A DNA stretch of 64,000 nt from Pseudomonas sp. GCEP-101 (GCF_025133575.1 NZ_CP104011.1:2046001-2110000), one strand, 5' to 3'; positions 21,423 to 30,374 are shown, numbered from the stretch's first letter. Notes: generated by a model not told the origin, from the sequence alone. Translations and numbers: made by a program.

Positions 21423-22895
21423 TCAGTCGGTGCCGCGGCCACGCAGCGCGTGGTCGGGCAGCGACAGGGCGATCAGCAAGGCCAGGGCGCCGAAGCCTGC
21501 GTTGATCAGGAACAGGTGCCCGAACACCCCGTCCAGCGTGAGCCGCTGCGCCTCGTGGCCGGCTCCGCTGAGGCTGGCCAGCAACGCGCTGGCGGACAGA
21601 CCATGCCCCGCCTCGCCCGCCAACGGCTGCAGCATCGCCAGCAGCAGCGCGGACATCAGCGCGATCCCCACGGCGCCGCCCAGCGAGCGGAACAGCGTGA
21701 TGTTGCTGGTCGCCACCCCCAGGTGCCGCGTCTCCACTGCGCTCTGCGCCGCCACCAGGCTGGTGGGGAACTGCGTGCCGGCGGCGATGCCCGTCAGCAG
21801 CATGCAAACGCCGGAGAGAACGAACGCGCTCGGCGGCGTCAGCGCCAGGCCGGCAATCGCCAGCGGCATCAGCAGCGCGCCGCCGACGATCTGCGGCTTG
21901 TAGCGGCCGATGATCGCCGTGAGCCGGCCGCAGCAATAGGCGCCGATCGGCACGCCCATGGCCAGCGGCAGAAGGTGCAGCGCCGCGCTGTCCGCGCCCG
22001 CGCCGGTCACCGACTGGAAGCGCAGCGGCACCAGCACCGACAGCGAGATGACCTGGAAGCTGGCGAAGAAGCTGATCAGCCAGCTCAGCGTGGCGGCGCG
22101 AATACCGAACAGGTGCATCGGCACCAGTGGCTCCGGCGCGCGGCGTTCCTGCAGCACGAACAGGGCGATCAGCACCAGCGCGGCGGCGAACAGCGCAAGC
22201 ATCTGCGGGTCGTTCCAGCGCGCACCCTGGCCGACCTCGGTGATCGCCAGCAGCAGGCTGCCCAGGCCGGCGATCATCAGCATCGTGCCGAGGTAGTCGA
22301 TCACCGGCTTGCGCCCCGGCACCGGCAGGCCGCGCAGGGTCCGGCGCGACACCGCCAGGGCGACCAGGCCCACCGGCAGGTTGATCAGGAAGACCCAGCG
22401 CCACGACAGGTACTCGGTGAGCAGCCCGCCCAGCACCGGGCCGGCGATGCTCGCCACCGCGTACATGCTGCTGAAGTAGCCCTGGTAGCGCCCGCGCTCA
22501 CGCGGCGGGACGATGTCGCCGATGATCGCCTGGCTCACCGACATCATGCCGCCAGCGCCGATGCCTTGCAGGACACGGGCGATCACCAGCTGCTCCATGC
22601 TCTGGGCAGCGCCGCAGAGCAGCGAGGCGACGGTGAACAGGCCGATGGCGAACAGCATCAGCACGCGGCGGCCGTAGAGGTCGCCGAGCTTGCCGTAGAT
22701 CGGCATGGAGATGGTCATCGCCACCATGTAGCCGGAGATGACCCAGGCGAGCAGGTCGAAATCGCCGAAGCCTGCGGAGATCGCCGGCAGGGACACGGCG
22801 ACGATGGTCTGGTCGAGCGCGCCGAGGAAAATCGCCAGCATCAGCCCCACCAGCACGGTGCGGACCGCCGGACGCGGCGCGGAGAAGTTAGTCAA
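21423..22895 (-). CDS. DHA2-family (14-TM) MFS drug efflux transporter
   Basis: 490 residues with about 14 helices. The motif GALDQTIVAVSLPAI and GKLGDLYGRR near the N terminus, and RVLQGIGAGGM further on, define the DHA2 drug:H+ antiporter family (EmrB, Mdr-like). The start is a TTG at 22895 with AAGGGGGG at ideal distance upstream. No ATG is available before the first helix. No MFP/HlyD partner or regulator is adjacent, so it probably acts as a single inner-membrane pump. It is similar in place to PA5548. Confidence 0.88.
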   Translation of the reverse strand: MTNFSAPRPAVRTVLVGLMLAIFLGALDQTIVAVSLPAISAGFGDFDLLAWVISGYMVAMTISMPIYGKLGDLYGRRVLMLFAIGLFTVASLLCGAAQSMEQLVIARVLQGIGAGGMMSVSQAIIGDIVPPRERGRYQGYFSSMYAVASIAGPVLGGLLTEYLSWRWVFLINLPVGLVALAVSRRTLRGLPVPGRKPVIDYLGTMLMIAGLGSLLLAITEVGQGARWNDPQMLALFAAALVLIALFVLQERRAPEPLVPMHLFGIRAATLSWLISFFASFQVISLSVLVPLRFQSVTGAGADSAALHLLPLAMGVPIGAYCCGRLTAIIGRYKPQIVGGALLMPLAIAGLALTPPSAFVLSGVCMLLTGIAAGTQFPTSLVAAQSAVETRHLGVATSNITLFRSLGGAVGIALMSALLLAMLQPLAGEAGHGLSASALLASLSGAGHEAQRLTLDGVFGHLFLINAGFGALALLIALSLPDHALRGRGTD

Positions 22896-23289
22896 GACAG
22901 CCCCCCTTGGACGGCAGAGGTCCTCCGGTCGGAATGCCCGCGGAGGGCCCCACAGTGTAGTGCAATGAAGGGGCGAGCGGTCACGCCGGCGACATCGTTA
23001 CCGGTCTGTGAAGGCTCTATCTCAGGGTTGGCAACGATGTACAGCGGATCGACTGCTACGCTTGCGTAGCGAACTATGTTTCTGCGCGGGTGGTCTTCCG
23101 TCGACATGGCGGGGACGGGCCGCCGCGCATTCTTTTGGAACGCTTCGCGCCGGTTGCGCTCCACTGCAAAGGTATCGGCAGGTCAACCGCTGCGGTCGGA
23201 GCCCGATAGATTTTCGCGGGCCAGGCCATAGGCGAAGACTATGGAGTCGCTGGTCTATAGTTCTTCAGCCCTGTGACCAGGAGGTTTGC
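22896..23289. promoter_or_regulatory. Divergent region between the DHA2 pump and cfa, with a possible RpoS-type -10 for cfa
   Basis: 394 bp without a gene. CTATAGT at 23255-23261, 29 bp before the cfa ATG, resembles the sigma-S -10 element (CTATACT). cfa genes are commonly RpoS-dependent. No clear -35 is visible, as is usual for sigma-S. AGGAGG lies just before the start. Confidence 0.4.
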
Positions 23290-24474
23290 ATGAAAGCCAA
23301 TCTGCCCTCTGAGTTGCTGTCCCTGCAGTTGCCGCTGCGCATTCGCATCGGCGAGGCCCAGGCGTTCGACCTCGGCCCGGACCCGCAGGTAACTCTCGTC
23401 GTTCGCGACCCTACGCTGCTGACCGAAATCACCCACCCCAGCCTCGATATGCTCGGTCGTGCCTACGTCGAGAAGCGCATGGACATCGAGGGGCCGATCG
23501 GTGAGGTGATCGCCACCGCCGACGCCTTGAGTGCCGCCCTGGGCGATGACGACGGCACTACCGACTACGTGCGCGAAAGCCACGACAAGGCCACCGACGC
23601 CGAAGCCATCCATTACCACTACGACCTGTCCAACGCGTTCTACCAGCTCTGGCTCGACCCGGAGATGGTGTACTCCTGCGCCTACTACGAAACCGGCACC
23701 GAGGACCTGGCCACCGCCCAGGTGGCCAAGCTGCGCCACCTGTGCCGCAAGCTGCGGCTGCAGCCGGGCGAGAAGCTGCTCGACGTCGGCTGCGGCTGGG
23801 GCGGCCTGGCGCGCCTGGCGGCGCGGGAGTTCGGCGTGCAGGTGCACGGCATCACCCTCAGCGAGGAGCAGCTCAAGCTCGGCCGTGAGCGCGTCAAGGA
23901 CGACGGCCTGGAAGGCAAGGTGACCCTGGAACTGCTGGACTACCGCGACCTGCCGCGCGACGGCCGCTACGACAAGGTGGTCAGCGTCGGCATGTTCGAG
24001 CACGTCGGCCACGCCAACCTGGGCCTGTACTTCCAGCACCTGTATGACGCGGTGCGCCCGGGCGGCCTGGTGATGAACCACGGCATCACCTCCAGCGATA
24101 CGGAAGGGCGGCCGGTCGGCCGTGGCGCCGGGGACTTCATCGACCGCTACGTGTTCCCCCACGGCGAGCTGCCGCACCTGTCCCTGGCGGTGGCGCGCAT
24201 GAGCGAGGCGGGGCTGGAAGTGGTCGACGTCGAAGGCCTGCGCCTGCACTACGCGCGCACCCTGGACTTCTGGAGCGCCAACCTCGAAGCGAAGCTGGCC
24301 GAGGCGGCGAAGCTGGTGCCCGAGCAGGCCCTGCGCATCTGGCGCCTGTACCTGGCCGGCTGTGCCTACGGCTTCAAGAAGGGCTGGATCAACCTGCACC
24401 AGATCCTCGCCAGCAAGCCACACGCCGACGGCGGTCATGAAGTGCCGTGGAGCCGCCGGGACATCTACGCCTGA
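23290..24474 (+). CDS. cfa: Cyclopropane-fatty-acyl-phospholipid synthase family protein
   Basis: 394 residues. The N-terminal lipid-binding part is followed by HYHYDLSNAFYQLWLDPEMVY and the SAM-binding loop LLDVGCGWGGLA. The SVGMFEHVGHANL and GFKKGWINLHQIL segments are conserved in CFA synthases. It methylenates cis double bonds of membrane phospholipid acyl chains using SAM, usually in stationary phase. ATG 23290 follows CAGGAGG. It corresponds in position to PA5546. An unsupported ORF extension of 94 codons upstream is ignored. Confidence 0.92.
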   Translation: MKANLPSELLSLQLPLRIRIGEAQAFDLGPDPQVTLVVRDPTLLTEITHPSLDMLGRAYVEKRMDIEGPIGEVIATADALSAALGDDDGTTDYVRESHDKATDAEAIHYHYDLSNAFYQLWLDPEMVYSCAYYETGTEDLATAQVAKLRHLCRKLRLQPGEKLLDVGCGWGGLARLAAREFGVQVHGITLSEEQLKLGRERVKDDGLEGKVTLELLDYRDLPRDGRYDKVVSVGMFEHVGHANLGLYFQHLYDAVRPGGLVMNHGITSSDTEGRPVGRGAGDFIDRYVFPHGELPHLSLAVARMSEAGLEVVDVEGLRLHYARTLDFWSANLEAKLAEAAKLVPEQALRIWRLYLAGCAYGFKKGWINLHQILASKPHADGGHEVPWSRRDIYA

Positions 24475-24614
24475 GCCGCCGCACGCCACGCCATCGGGCC
24501 CGGTTCGCCGGGCCCGCTGCGTTCGGTGTGCGACCAAAGATGATGTCGAAATGCTTGCATTGAAGGCGGGCAGAGGATAAACCGTCGCCTTCTTTTGGCT
24601 TGTCCCTGCAAATC

Positions 24615-25085
24615 ATGGTGTCTTTGGTGTCTGAACTGTCCCTCGTCGAACTCACGCCGGCCCAGGCGCCGTGGCCGCTTCTGCTGCTGGCCGATCCGAG
24701 CCGCGCACAGATCGAGCGCTACCTGCCGCAGTCCCGCCTGCTGGCGCTCAGTGACGGTGAGGCGGTGCGCGGCGTGCTGGTGCTGACCGCGCGCAGCTGG
24801 GGCGTCGTCGAAATCACCAACCTCGCGGTGGACGAGGCATGGCAAGGCCGTGGCCTGGGGCGTCGCCTGCTGGCGGCGGCCATCGACACCGCGCGCGCCC
24901 TCGGCGCGCTGCGGCTGGACATCGCCACCGGCAATTCCAGCCTGGCGCAGCTCGGGCTGTACCAGCGCATGGGCTTTCGCCTGGCCAGCATCGAGCACGA
25001 TTACTTCGCGCTGAACTACCCCGAACCCATCATCGAAAACGGCATCCGCTGCCGCGACCGCGTGCGCCTGGATATGGTGCTTTAA
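24615..25085 (+). CDS. GNAT-family N-acetyltransferase
   Basis: 156 residues from ATG 24615, with an alternative TTG five codons earlier. The acetyl-CoA motif is NLAVDEAWQGRGLGRRLL (Q/RxxGxG/A as QGRGLG), then ARALGALRLDIATGNSS and LYQRMGF. The substrate is unknown. It ends convergently with folE2: the two TAA stops overlap within TTTAA at 25081-25085. Confidence 0.87.
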   Translation: MVSLVSELSLVELTPAQAPWPLLLLADPSRAQIERYLPQSRLLALSDGEAVRGVLVLTARSWGVVEITNLAVDEAWQGRGLGRRLLAAAIDTARALGALRLDIATGNSSLAQLGLYQRMGFRLASIEHDYFALNYPEPIIENGIRCRDRVRLDMVL

Positions 25086-25969
25086 GCGCGGCGCCAGCGG
25101 CTGACCGCCACCGCGTCGTGGGCATGCAGGCTTTCGGCATGCACCACACGCACCTCGAAGCCCGCCACCGCCTCGTGCTGCACCAGGGCGCGATGCAGCC
25201 GGCGCGCGGCGTCCTCGCAGAACATCAGGTTCTGCCCGTTGGCCAGGGCGAAGGCCTGCTCGTCGGCGCGCTTCACGGCGGTCTGCACGGCGGTGCCGAG
25301 GGCATCTTCGGCCTGGTCGATCAGCTCGCGGAAGGCGAATGCCTGGGCCGCCGCCTCCAGGTCCAGATGCAGCCGCGCCTCGCTGCGCTGGCTGTGCGGC
25401 GTGGCGACGATGCCCTGCGGGCTGCCGAGCCAGGCGCGGACTTCGCTCGCGTTGAGTGGGCGGCCGGCGAAGTCGGCGTCGAAGCGCTCCTGGATCAGCT
25501 GCCGCGCCAGCGCCGCCGAACAGGGGCAGGTGGACGAATAGGGCAGGCTCAGGCGCAACGCCAGTTGCAGCTCGTCGTCCTGCAGGTGCGCGTGGATCTC
25601 GCAGGGGTAGCGCTTCCAGCCGCTGAGCGGGCTGACCAGCGCGGGGCGCCGCAGCAGCAGTTCGAAACGCAGTGTCAGGCTGGCGCTCCGGGAAAGTTGC
25701 GCGTGGCTCCTGAGGAAGTGTCTGAGCACCTCGCGCAGCAGGTGCGGTGACAGTTCCGCCTCGGCCAGCGCCTCCAGCGCCAGGTACAGCCGCGACATGT
25801 GGATGCCGCGCGCGTCGGCCTCGTCGAGGCTGACCCCGGCGTCGGCGAAGGCGGCGACACGCTCGCCAGCAATCAGCAGCGGTAGGGCGATGCCTTGCAT
25901 GCCCACCCAGTCGAGCGGAATGGGCAGGCGGGTGGATTGGCAGGCGATGTCGGGCAGCAGGGCAGTCAT
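25082..25969 (-). CDS. folE2: GTP cyclohydrolase FolE2 (type IB)
   Basis: 295 residues from ATG 25969. It has the COG1469 fold with the metal/catalytic segment SLPYSSTCPCSAALARQLI and the conserved HSQRSEARL. GTP cyclohydrolase IB makes dihydroneopterin triphosphate for folate. Unlike zinc-requiring FolE, it can use other metals, so bacteria induce it in zinc starvation. A perfect Zur-type palindrome lies 23 bp upstream of the start. The gene stands next to the dksA2-zigA Zur targets, as in PAO1 (PA5539). Confidence 0.93.
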   Translation of the reverse strand: MTALLPDIACQSTRLPIPLDWVGMQGIALPLLIAGERVAAFADAGVSLDEADARGIHMSRLYLALEALAEAELSPHLLREVLRHFLRSHAQLSRSASLTLRFELLLRRPALVSPLSGWKRYPCEIHAHLQDDELQLALRLSLPYSSTCPCSAALARQLIQERFDADFAGRPLNASEVRAWLGSPQGIVATPHSQRSEARLHLDLEAAAQAFAFRELIDQAEDALGTAVQTAVKRADEQAFALANGQNLMFCEDAARRLHRALVQHEAVAGFEVRVVHAESLHAHDAVAVSRWRRA

Positions 25970-25991
25970 GGGCGGGTCACGGTCGGCAATT

Positions 25992-26004
25992 GTTATAATA
26001 TAAC
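25992..26004. promoter_or_regulatory. Zur box upstream of folE2
   Basis: GTTATAATATAAC, a palindrome with central A, within TTGTTATAATATAACGTA. It matches the Pseudomonas Zur (Np20) operator. The same 13 bases occur at 26533-26545. Confidence 0.88.
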
Positions 26005-26046
26005 GTATTTGCTTCCGAACGATCCCGCAATGGCTTGGCAGTGCGT

Positions 26047-26448
26047 TCAGCGCTCCTGCTGCTTGCACCCGCTTACCCGACCGCAGGTCAGTCGCCCGCT
26101 GTCACCGGTGGAGCTGCTGAAGCGGCTGATATTGGTCCAGCCGATGCCACGGCTGGTGCCCACCCACACCTGGCCGTCGCTGGCCACGCCGCTGAAGAAG
26201 GTCAGGCTGCCGTAGCGCGTGCCGGTCTGCGCCCAGCGCCGTCCGCTGCTCGCCTCGACACCGCGCAGGTAGGTGTCGTGACCCTGGGTGGCGACGCTGT
26301 AGAGATTGCCCGAATCGTCCATGCAGGCCAGCACCGTTGCCGACCAGGCGCAACGCGCCGGCTCCTCGCCGGGGAAAGGCAGCGGCGCGGAACCGCTGGC
26401 ATGGGCGAAGGGCGCGAACAGGCAGAGCAGCAGGGAACGGCGCAGCAT
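26047..26448 (-). CDS. Exported protein of unknown function, PA5537-like
   Basis: 133 residues from ATG 26448, with a signal peptide (MLRRSLLLCLFAPFAHA). The mature part has repeated Trp/Gly strands (SSGRRWAQTGTRYGSLTF, VASDGQVWVGTSRGIGW) that recall one or two blades of a beta-propeller. Four cysteines are present (ARCAWSA, LACMDD, LTCGR, SGCKQ). It is divergent from dksA2 with the Zur box between and sits downstream of folE2's own Zur box. Zinc-dependent expression is likely. I do not recognise a function. Confidence 0.65.
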   Translation of the reverse strand: MLRRSLLLCLFAPFAHASGSAPLPFPGEEPARCAWSATVLACMDDSGNLYSVATQGHDTYLRGVEASSGRRWAQTGTRYGSLTFFSGVASDGQVWVGTSRGIGWTNISRFSSSTGDSGRLTCGRVSGCKQQER

Positions 26449-26532
26449 CGAAGGTCTCGGCAGGCGGGCGGTGCAGAACATCGGTATCGCACGTCGCAAG
26501 GGCGCTGTCGACGCCATTGCGAAGTACGCATT

Positions 26533-26545
26533 GTTATAATATAAC
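26533..26545. promoter_or_regulatory. Zur box between PA5537-like gene and dksA2
   Basis: Second copy of GTTATAATATAAC, 31 bp before the dksA2 ATG and 84 bp before the divergent exported-protein gene. It could repress both. Confidence 0.88.
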
Positions 26546-26576
26546 ATAAGAGATCACTCCCTTCCCGGAGACGGTC

Positions 26577-26981
26577 ATGACCGAACAGGAACTGCTCGCC
26601 CAGCCCGGCGAGGCCTACATGAGCGAGGCGCAACAGGCGTATTTCCGTGCGCTGCTGCTGGACCAGCGCGACCAGCTGCAAGGCCGCATCGACGAGGAAT
26701 TCCGGGCGTTGCAGGACAGCGAGCGGGCCAGCGATGACGCCGATGTCGCCAGCCGCGAGGAGTCGCGGCAATGGCAATTGCGCCTGCTGGAGCGCGAGAA
26801 GAAGTTGCTCGACAAGATCGACCAGGCGCTGGAGCGCCTGGCCCGGGGCGATTACGGCTGGTGCGCGGAGACCGGCGAACCGATCGGCCTGCGCCGCCTG
26901 CTGCTGCGCCCCACCGCCTCGTTGTGCATCGAGGCCAAGGAGCGCCAGGAACGGCGCGAACTGCACGTCCGCGAAGCCTGA
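26577..26981 (+). CDS. dksA2: Zinc-independent DksA paralogue DksA2
   Basis: 134 residues: coiled-coil (about 25-95, with the DDADVAS tip region) and a C-terminal globular part. The usual CxxC...CxxC zinc finger is degenerate to CAET...CIEA, leaving two cysteines. This is exactly the hallmark of P. aeruginosa DksA2, which stands in for DksA with ppGpp at RNA polymerase when zinc is short. A Zur box precedes it, and zigA follows after 15 bp, forming an operon. Confidence 0.95.
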   Translation: MTEQELLAQPGEAYMSEAQQAYFRALLLDQRDQLQGRIDEEFRALQDSERASDDADVASREESRQWQLRLLEREKKLLDKIDQALERLARGDYGWCAETGEPIGLRRLLLRPTASLCIEAKERQERRELHVREA

Positions 26982-26996
26982 CTACCTGGAGCCCCC

Positions 26997-28199
26997 GTGA
27001 ACAAGCCCCTCCCCGTCACTGTCCTGTCCGGCTTCCTCGGCGCCGGCAAGAGCACGCTGCTCAACCATGTGCTGAAGAACCGCGAGGATCTCAAGGTCGC
27101 GGTCATCGTCAACGACATGAGCGAAATCAACATCGACGGCCGCGAGGTGCAGCAGGGCGTCAGTCTCAATCGCGGCCAGGAACGCCTGGTGGAAATGAGC
27201 AACGGCTGCATCTGCTGCACCTTGCGTGAGGATTTGCTGGAAGAGGTCAGCCGCCTCGCCAGCGAAGGCCGCTTCGACTACCTGCTGATCGAGTCCACCG
27301 GCATCTCCGAACCGCTGCCGGTGGCCGAGACCTTCACCTTCCGCGACGAGCAGGGGCGCAGCCTGTCGGACCTGGCGCGGCTGGACACGCTGGTCACGGT
27401 GGTGGACGGGCTGAACTTCCTTGCCGACTACCAGGGCGCCGACAGCCTCGCCGAACGCGGCGAATCCCTCGGCGAGGACGACGAGCGCTCGCTCAGCGAC
27501 CTGCTGGTGGAGCAGGTGGAGTTCGCCGACGTCATCCTGGTGAGCAAGATCGACCTCATCGGCAGCGCCGAGCGTGACGAACTGCTGGCGATCCTGCGCC
27601 GCCTCAACCCCGACGCCGATATCCAGCCCATGGTCATGGGCCAGGTGCCGCTGGCGACCCTCCTCGACACCGGCCGCTTCGACTTCCAGCGCGCCGAACG
27701 GGCGCCCGGCTGGCTCAAGGAGCTGCGCGGCGAGCACCTGCCGGAGACCGAAGCCTATGGCATCGCCTCCAGCGTCTATCGCGCGCGCCGGCCGTTCCAC
27801 CCGCAGCGCTTCCATGACTTCCTCGCCCAGCCCTGGAGCAATGGCCGGCTGCTGCGTTCCAAGGGCTTCTTCTGGCTCGCCAGCCGTTACCGCGAGGCGG
27901 GCAGCTGGTCCCAGGCCGGCGGACTGATGCGCCATGGCCTGGCCGGGCGCTGGTGGCGCTTCGTCCCGCGCGAGCACTGGCCGCAGGACACCACCGAGCT
28001 GCAAGGCGTGCTGCGCCACTGGCACGAGGACAGCGGCGACTGCCGCCAGGAGTTGGTCTTCATCGGCCAGAACCTCGATTTCCGCCGGCTGTTCGCGGAA
28101 CTCGACGATTGCCTGCTGGATGACGAGGAACTGGCCGCCGGCACGACCGCGTGGAAGCGCCTGCCCGACCCGTTCGAGCCGTGGGAGAGCCAGGCGTGA
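26997..28199 (+). CDS. zigA: COG0523 (CobW/P47K) GTPase, ZigA-type zinc chaperone
   Basis: 400 residues, GTG start at 26997 with GGAG upstream. Walker A is [11 protein letters not shown], and the metal-binding CxCC is [12 protein letters not shown] at about residue 65. ESTGISEP and the C-terminal CobW_C domain ([20 protein letters not shown]) follow. The family moves zinc to client enzymes under scarcity; ZigA in Pseudomonas/Acinetobacter is Zur-regulated. It is cotranscribed with dksA2. A second COG0523 gene lies at 29386. Confidence 0.92.
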   Translation: MNKPLPVTVLSGFLGAGKSTLLNHVLKNREDLKVAVIVNDMSEINIDGREVQQGVSLNRGQERLVEMSNGCICCTLREDLLEEVSRLASEGRFDYLLIESTGISEPLPVAETFTFRDEQGRSLSDLARLDTLVTVVDGLNFLADYQGADSLAERGESLGEDDERSLSDLLVEQVEFADVILVSKIDLIGSAERDELLAILRRLNPDADIQPMVMGQVPLATLLDTGRFDFQRAERAPGWLKELRGEHLPETEAYGIASSVYRARRPFHPQRFHDFLAQPWSNGRLLRSKGFFWLASRYREAGSWSQAGGLMRHGLAGRWWRFVPREHWPQDTTELQGVLRHWHEDSGDCRQELVFIGQNLDFRRLFAELDDCLLDDEELAAGTTAWKRLPDPFEPWESQA

Positions 28200-28244
28200 T
28201 GCTCATCTGAATTCGCCGACACCTACTCCGGACCAGACCTCCGC

Positions 28245-28270
28245 GTAGGAGCGGACTCCGTCCGCGATAG
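28245..28270 (+). repeat. REP unit, left flank of RAYT gene
   Basis: GTAGGAGCGGACTCCGTCCG then CGATAG. It lies 27 bp before the transposase start and is the inverted partner of 28781-28804. Confidence 0.88.
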
Positions 28271-28296
28271 TCATGCCTCCGCACGGAGGCTGACCC

Positions 28297-28776
28297 ATGA
28301 GCAGACCCAAAGAGGTTTCCTGGCAAGAAGGGCATCAAGCCTTGCGCAAAGGCCGAGCCTCCATTCCCGGCGGAATCTATCTGTTGACCGCGACGACGCG
28401 CGAGAGGAAGCCGCTGTTCTCGGATTTTTACATGGGTTGTTGCGTTGCACGCTGCTTCGAGACGGGGCTTGCTCTGGGAGCAAACGAATTGCTGGCGTGG
28501 GTGCTGATGCCCGATCACGCGCATTGGTTGCTGCAGCTCGCCAGTGGCGAGTCCCTGCACACCAGCGTGGGGCGGCTCAAGGCCGTCAGCGCCCGTTGCC
28601 TCAATGAGCATCACGGAAGACGAGGAGCGTTATGGGCTGCGGGTTATCACGATCACGCATTGCGCAATGAGGTGGAAGTTTTACCCACCGCGCGTTACAT
28701 CGTTGCTAACCCGATACGCGCGGGGTTGGTCAGGCGGGTTGGGGATTATCCCTTCTGGAGCGCGAAGTGGCTGTGA
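28297..28776 (+). CDS. REP-associated tyrosine transposase (RAYT)
   Basis: 159 residues of the Y1/HUH transposase fold (IS200-like, TnpA_REP). The metal-binding HxH is in VLMPDHAHWLL, and the catalytic Tyr is in ARYIVANPIRAGLV. The gene sits between two inverted REPs of the GGACTCCGTCC subfamily, the typical layout for a domesticated RAYT that mobilises REP/REPIN sequences. It interrupts the PAO1-like order between zigA and the PA5534-like gene. It looks intact. Confidence 0.92.
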   Translation: MSRPKEVSWQEGHQALRKGRASIPGGIYLLTATTRERKPLFSDFYMGCCVARCFETGLALGANELLAWVLMPDHAHWLLQLASGESLHTSVGRLKAVSARCLNEHHGRRGALWAAGYHDHALRNEVEVLPTARYIVANPIRAGLVRRVGDYPFWSAKWL

Positions 28777-28780
28777 GCGA

Positions 28781-28804
28781 TCGCGGACGGAGTCCGCTCC
28801 TACG
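28781..28804 (-). repeat. REP unit, right flank of RAYT gene
   Basis: TCGCGGACGGAGTCCGCTCC then TACG. It is the inverted match to 28245-28270 and starts 4 bp after the RAYT stop. Confidence 0.88.
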
Positions 28805-28828
28805 CACCGTATAACTCCGAAGTGCAGG

Positions 28829-28861
28829 CAAAAAAATGGGCCACCCCGAGAGAGCGGCCCG
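28829..28861 (-). terminator. Probable terminator of the minus-strand exported-protein gene
   Basis: On the minus strand GGGCCGCTCTCTCGGGGTGG then CCC, a short GGGCC/GGCCC stem followed by A and seven T. It lies 92 bp after the stop of the gene at 28953. Confidence 0.6.
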
Positions 28862-28952
28862 ATTCACCAAGATCACGTCCGGCGTGGGGTGCCGGGAGGG
28901 TGTGAGGTACCCGTTGACAGTAAGCCCGAGCCGTGTGACAGGGCGATGACCG

Positions 28953-29309
28953 TCACTCGCCCTTGCGCCAGTGGCCGTTGCTCTGGCTCTCGCAGAACGG
29001 CTGGAGGATGCGCGCGTCGCTCGCCACGCCGTAGTAGTGGATGTCCTGGCGGTAGGGCACGCCCTGGGTCTGGGCGTTCTCGCAGACGCCGAAGGCGCCG
29101 CTGGGGCAGTTCTCGGCGTAGGTCACCTCGACCTTCTGGTCCTTGAGCTGCGGCTGGCAGAAGCCCTCGCGGAAGAGTTTTTCCGGGATGCTGCGGTTCT
29201 GCTGGCAGACTTTCACGTCGACGTCCTTGCCCTGGGTGTGCACCACGCAGGCCTCGCCGTGGGCGAGCAGGGGCAGGCAGGCGAGGGCAAGAGGCATGAG
29301 CAGGCGCAT
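28953..29309 (-). CDS. Small exported cysteine-rich protein of unknown function
   Basis: 118 residues with signal peptide MRLLMPLALACLPLLAHGEA. The mature part has six cysteines (ACVVHTQ, VKVCQQN, GFCQPQ, ENCPSG, GVCENA, PFCESQ), which suggests disulfides in the periplasm. It lies between the two COG0523 GTPase genes on the opposite strand, in the place of PAO1 PA5534/PA5533. I do not recognise a domain. A role in metal handling is only guilt by association. Confidence 0.75.
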   Translation of the reverse strand: MRLLMPLALACLPLLAHGEACVVHTQGKDVDVKVCQQNRSIPEKLFREGFCQPQLKDQKVEVTYAENCPSGAFGVCENAQTQGVPYRQDIHYYGVASDARILQPFCESQSNGHWRKGE

Positions 29310-29385
29310 GGTCGATCCGGGGTGGCGTGACGAAGCGGCGACTCTAGCGCTTTTCCCGGCGAGCGTCAGGCGGCACCATGGGCGA

Positions 29386-30348
29386 ATGTTGAAGCAGATC
29401 CCGACTCATCTCATCGCCGGCCCCCTCGGGGCGGGCAAGACCAGCCTGCTGCAGGCCCTGCTGGCGCAACGTCCGGCGGGCGAGCGCTGGGCCGTGCTGG
29501 TCAACGAATTCGGCCAGGTCGGCCTGGACGCCGCGCTGCTGTCCCGCGACGACGACGGCATCGCCCTGGGCGAAGTCGCCGGCGGCTGCCTGTGCTGCGT
29601 GAACGGTGCGCCATTTCAGGTCGGTCTCGGCCGCCTGCTGCGCAAGGCCCGGCCGCAGCGGGTGTTCATCGAGCCCTCCGGCCTGGGCCACCCCGCACAG
29701 TTGCTGGCGCAACTGCGCGCGGCGCCCTGGCAGGGTGTGTTGGCCGTTCAGCCGTTACTGATGGTGCTCGACGCCGCCGCGCTGGCCGCCGGGCAACCGC
29801 TGCCCGAGGCGCAGCGTCTGGCGCTGGGGGAGGCGGCCGTGTTGCTGATGAACAAGTCCGAGGGGCTGGACGACGAAGCGCGTGCGGCCCTGGCGGCGCA
29901 GTTGCCGGCGCTGCCGCTGCGCTGGACCAGCCAGGGCCATCTCTCGCTGGACGAGCTGCCGCAGACCCCTGTCGAGGCGGCCGGCGCTGATTTGCCGCAG
30001 GGCGCTGCGACCGGCGAAGCGGCGATGCTGTTGCGCCGCGAGGCGCCGTTGCGCCAGGTGCGCGTCGAGGACGGCCGACAGGCGGTCGGCTGGCGCTTCC
30101 ACCGCGACTGGCGCTTCCGCACCGCGGCGCTGGACGCCTGGCTGGCGGGGCTTGCTGGCGTGCTGCGGGCCAAGGCCGTGGTGCACGGGGAGGAGGGTTG
30201 GTTGGCCTGCAACCGCACCGCCGGTCCGGCGCCCTGGACGCCCAGCGCCTGGCGCAAGGACAGCCGGATCGAGCTGATCCTCGCGGCTGAAGACGATCCG
30301 CAGGCCCTGCAAGACGGCCTGTTGCGGTGCGCCATCGCCCCTATCTGA
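29386..30348 (+). CDS. Second COG0523 (CobW-like) GTPase
   Basis: 320 residues from ATG 29386 (MLKQIPTHLIAGPLGAGKTS). It has Walker A GPLGAGKTS, the CxCC motif GCLCCVN and MNKSEG as the G4 base-recognition motif. It is shorter than ZigA, and the C-terminal domain is reduced. It corresponds to PA5532 upstream of tonB1. No Zur box is seen before it. The metal is unknown; zinc is likely from context. A much longer ORF extension upstream overlaps the minus-strand gene and is not believable. Confidence 0.87.
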   Translation: MLKQIPTHLIAGPLGAGKTSLLQALLAQRPAGERWAVLVNEFGQVGLDAALLSRDDDGIALGEVAGGCLCCVNGAPFQVGLGRLLRKARPQRVFIEPSGLGHPAQLLAQLRAAPWQGVLAVQPLLMVLDAAALAAGQPLPEAQRLALGEAAVLLMNKSEGLDDEARAALAAQLPALPLRWTSQGHLSLDELPQTPVEAAGADLPQGAATGEAAMLLRREAPLRQVRVEDGRQAVGWRFHRDWRFRTAALDAWLAGLAGVLRAKAVVHGEEGWLACNRTAGPAPWTPSAWRKDSRIELILAAEDDPQALQDGLLRCAIAPI

Positions 30349-30374
30349 CAGAGAAGGTTGCCCTCCCGGACTGA

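Noticed and set aside
21207..23069. 620-residue Gln/His/Arg-rich ORF on the plus strand
   Set aside because: Antisense to the DHA2 transporter; low-complexity, no family match visible.
24507..24530. Terminator-like hairpin after cfa (GGGCCCGG-TTC-GCCGGGCCC)
   Set aside because: Strong stem but no T run, so it is not a clear intrinsic terminator.
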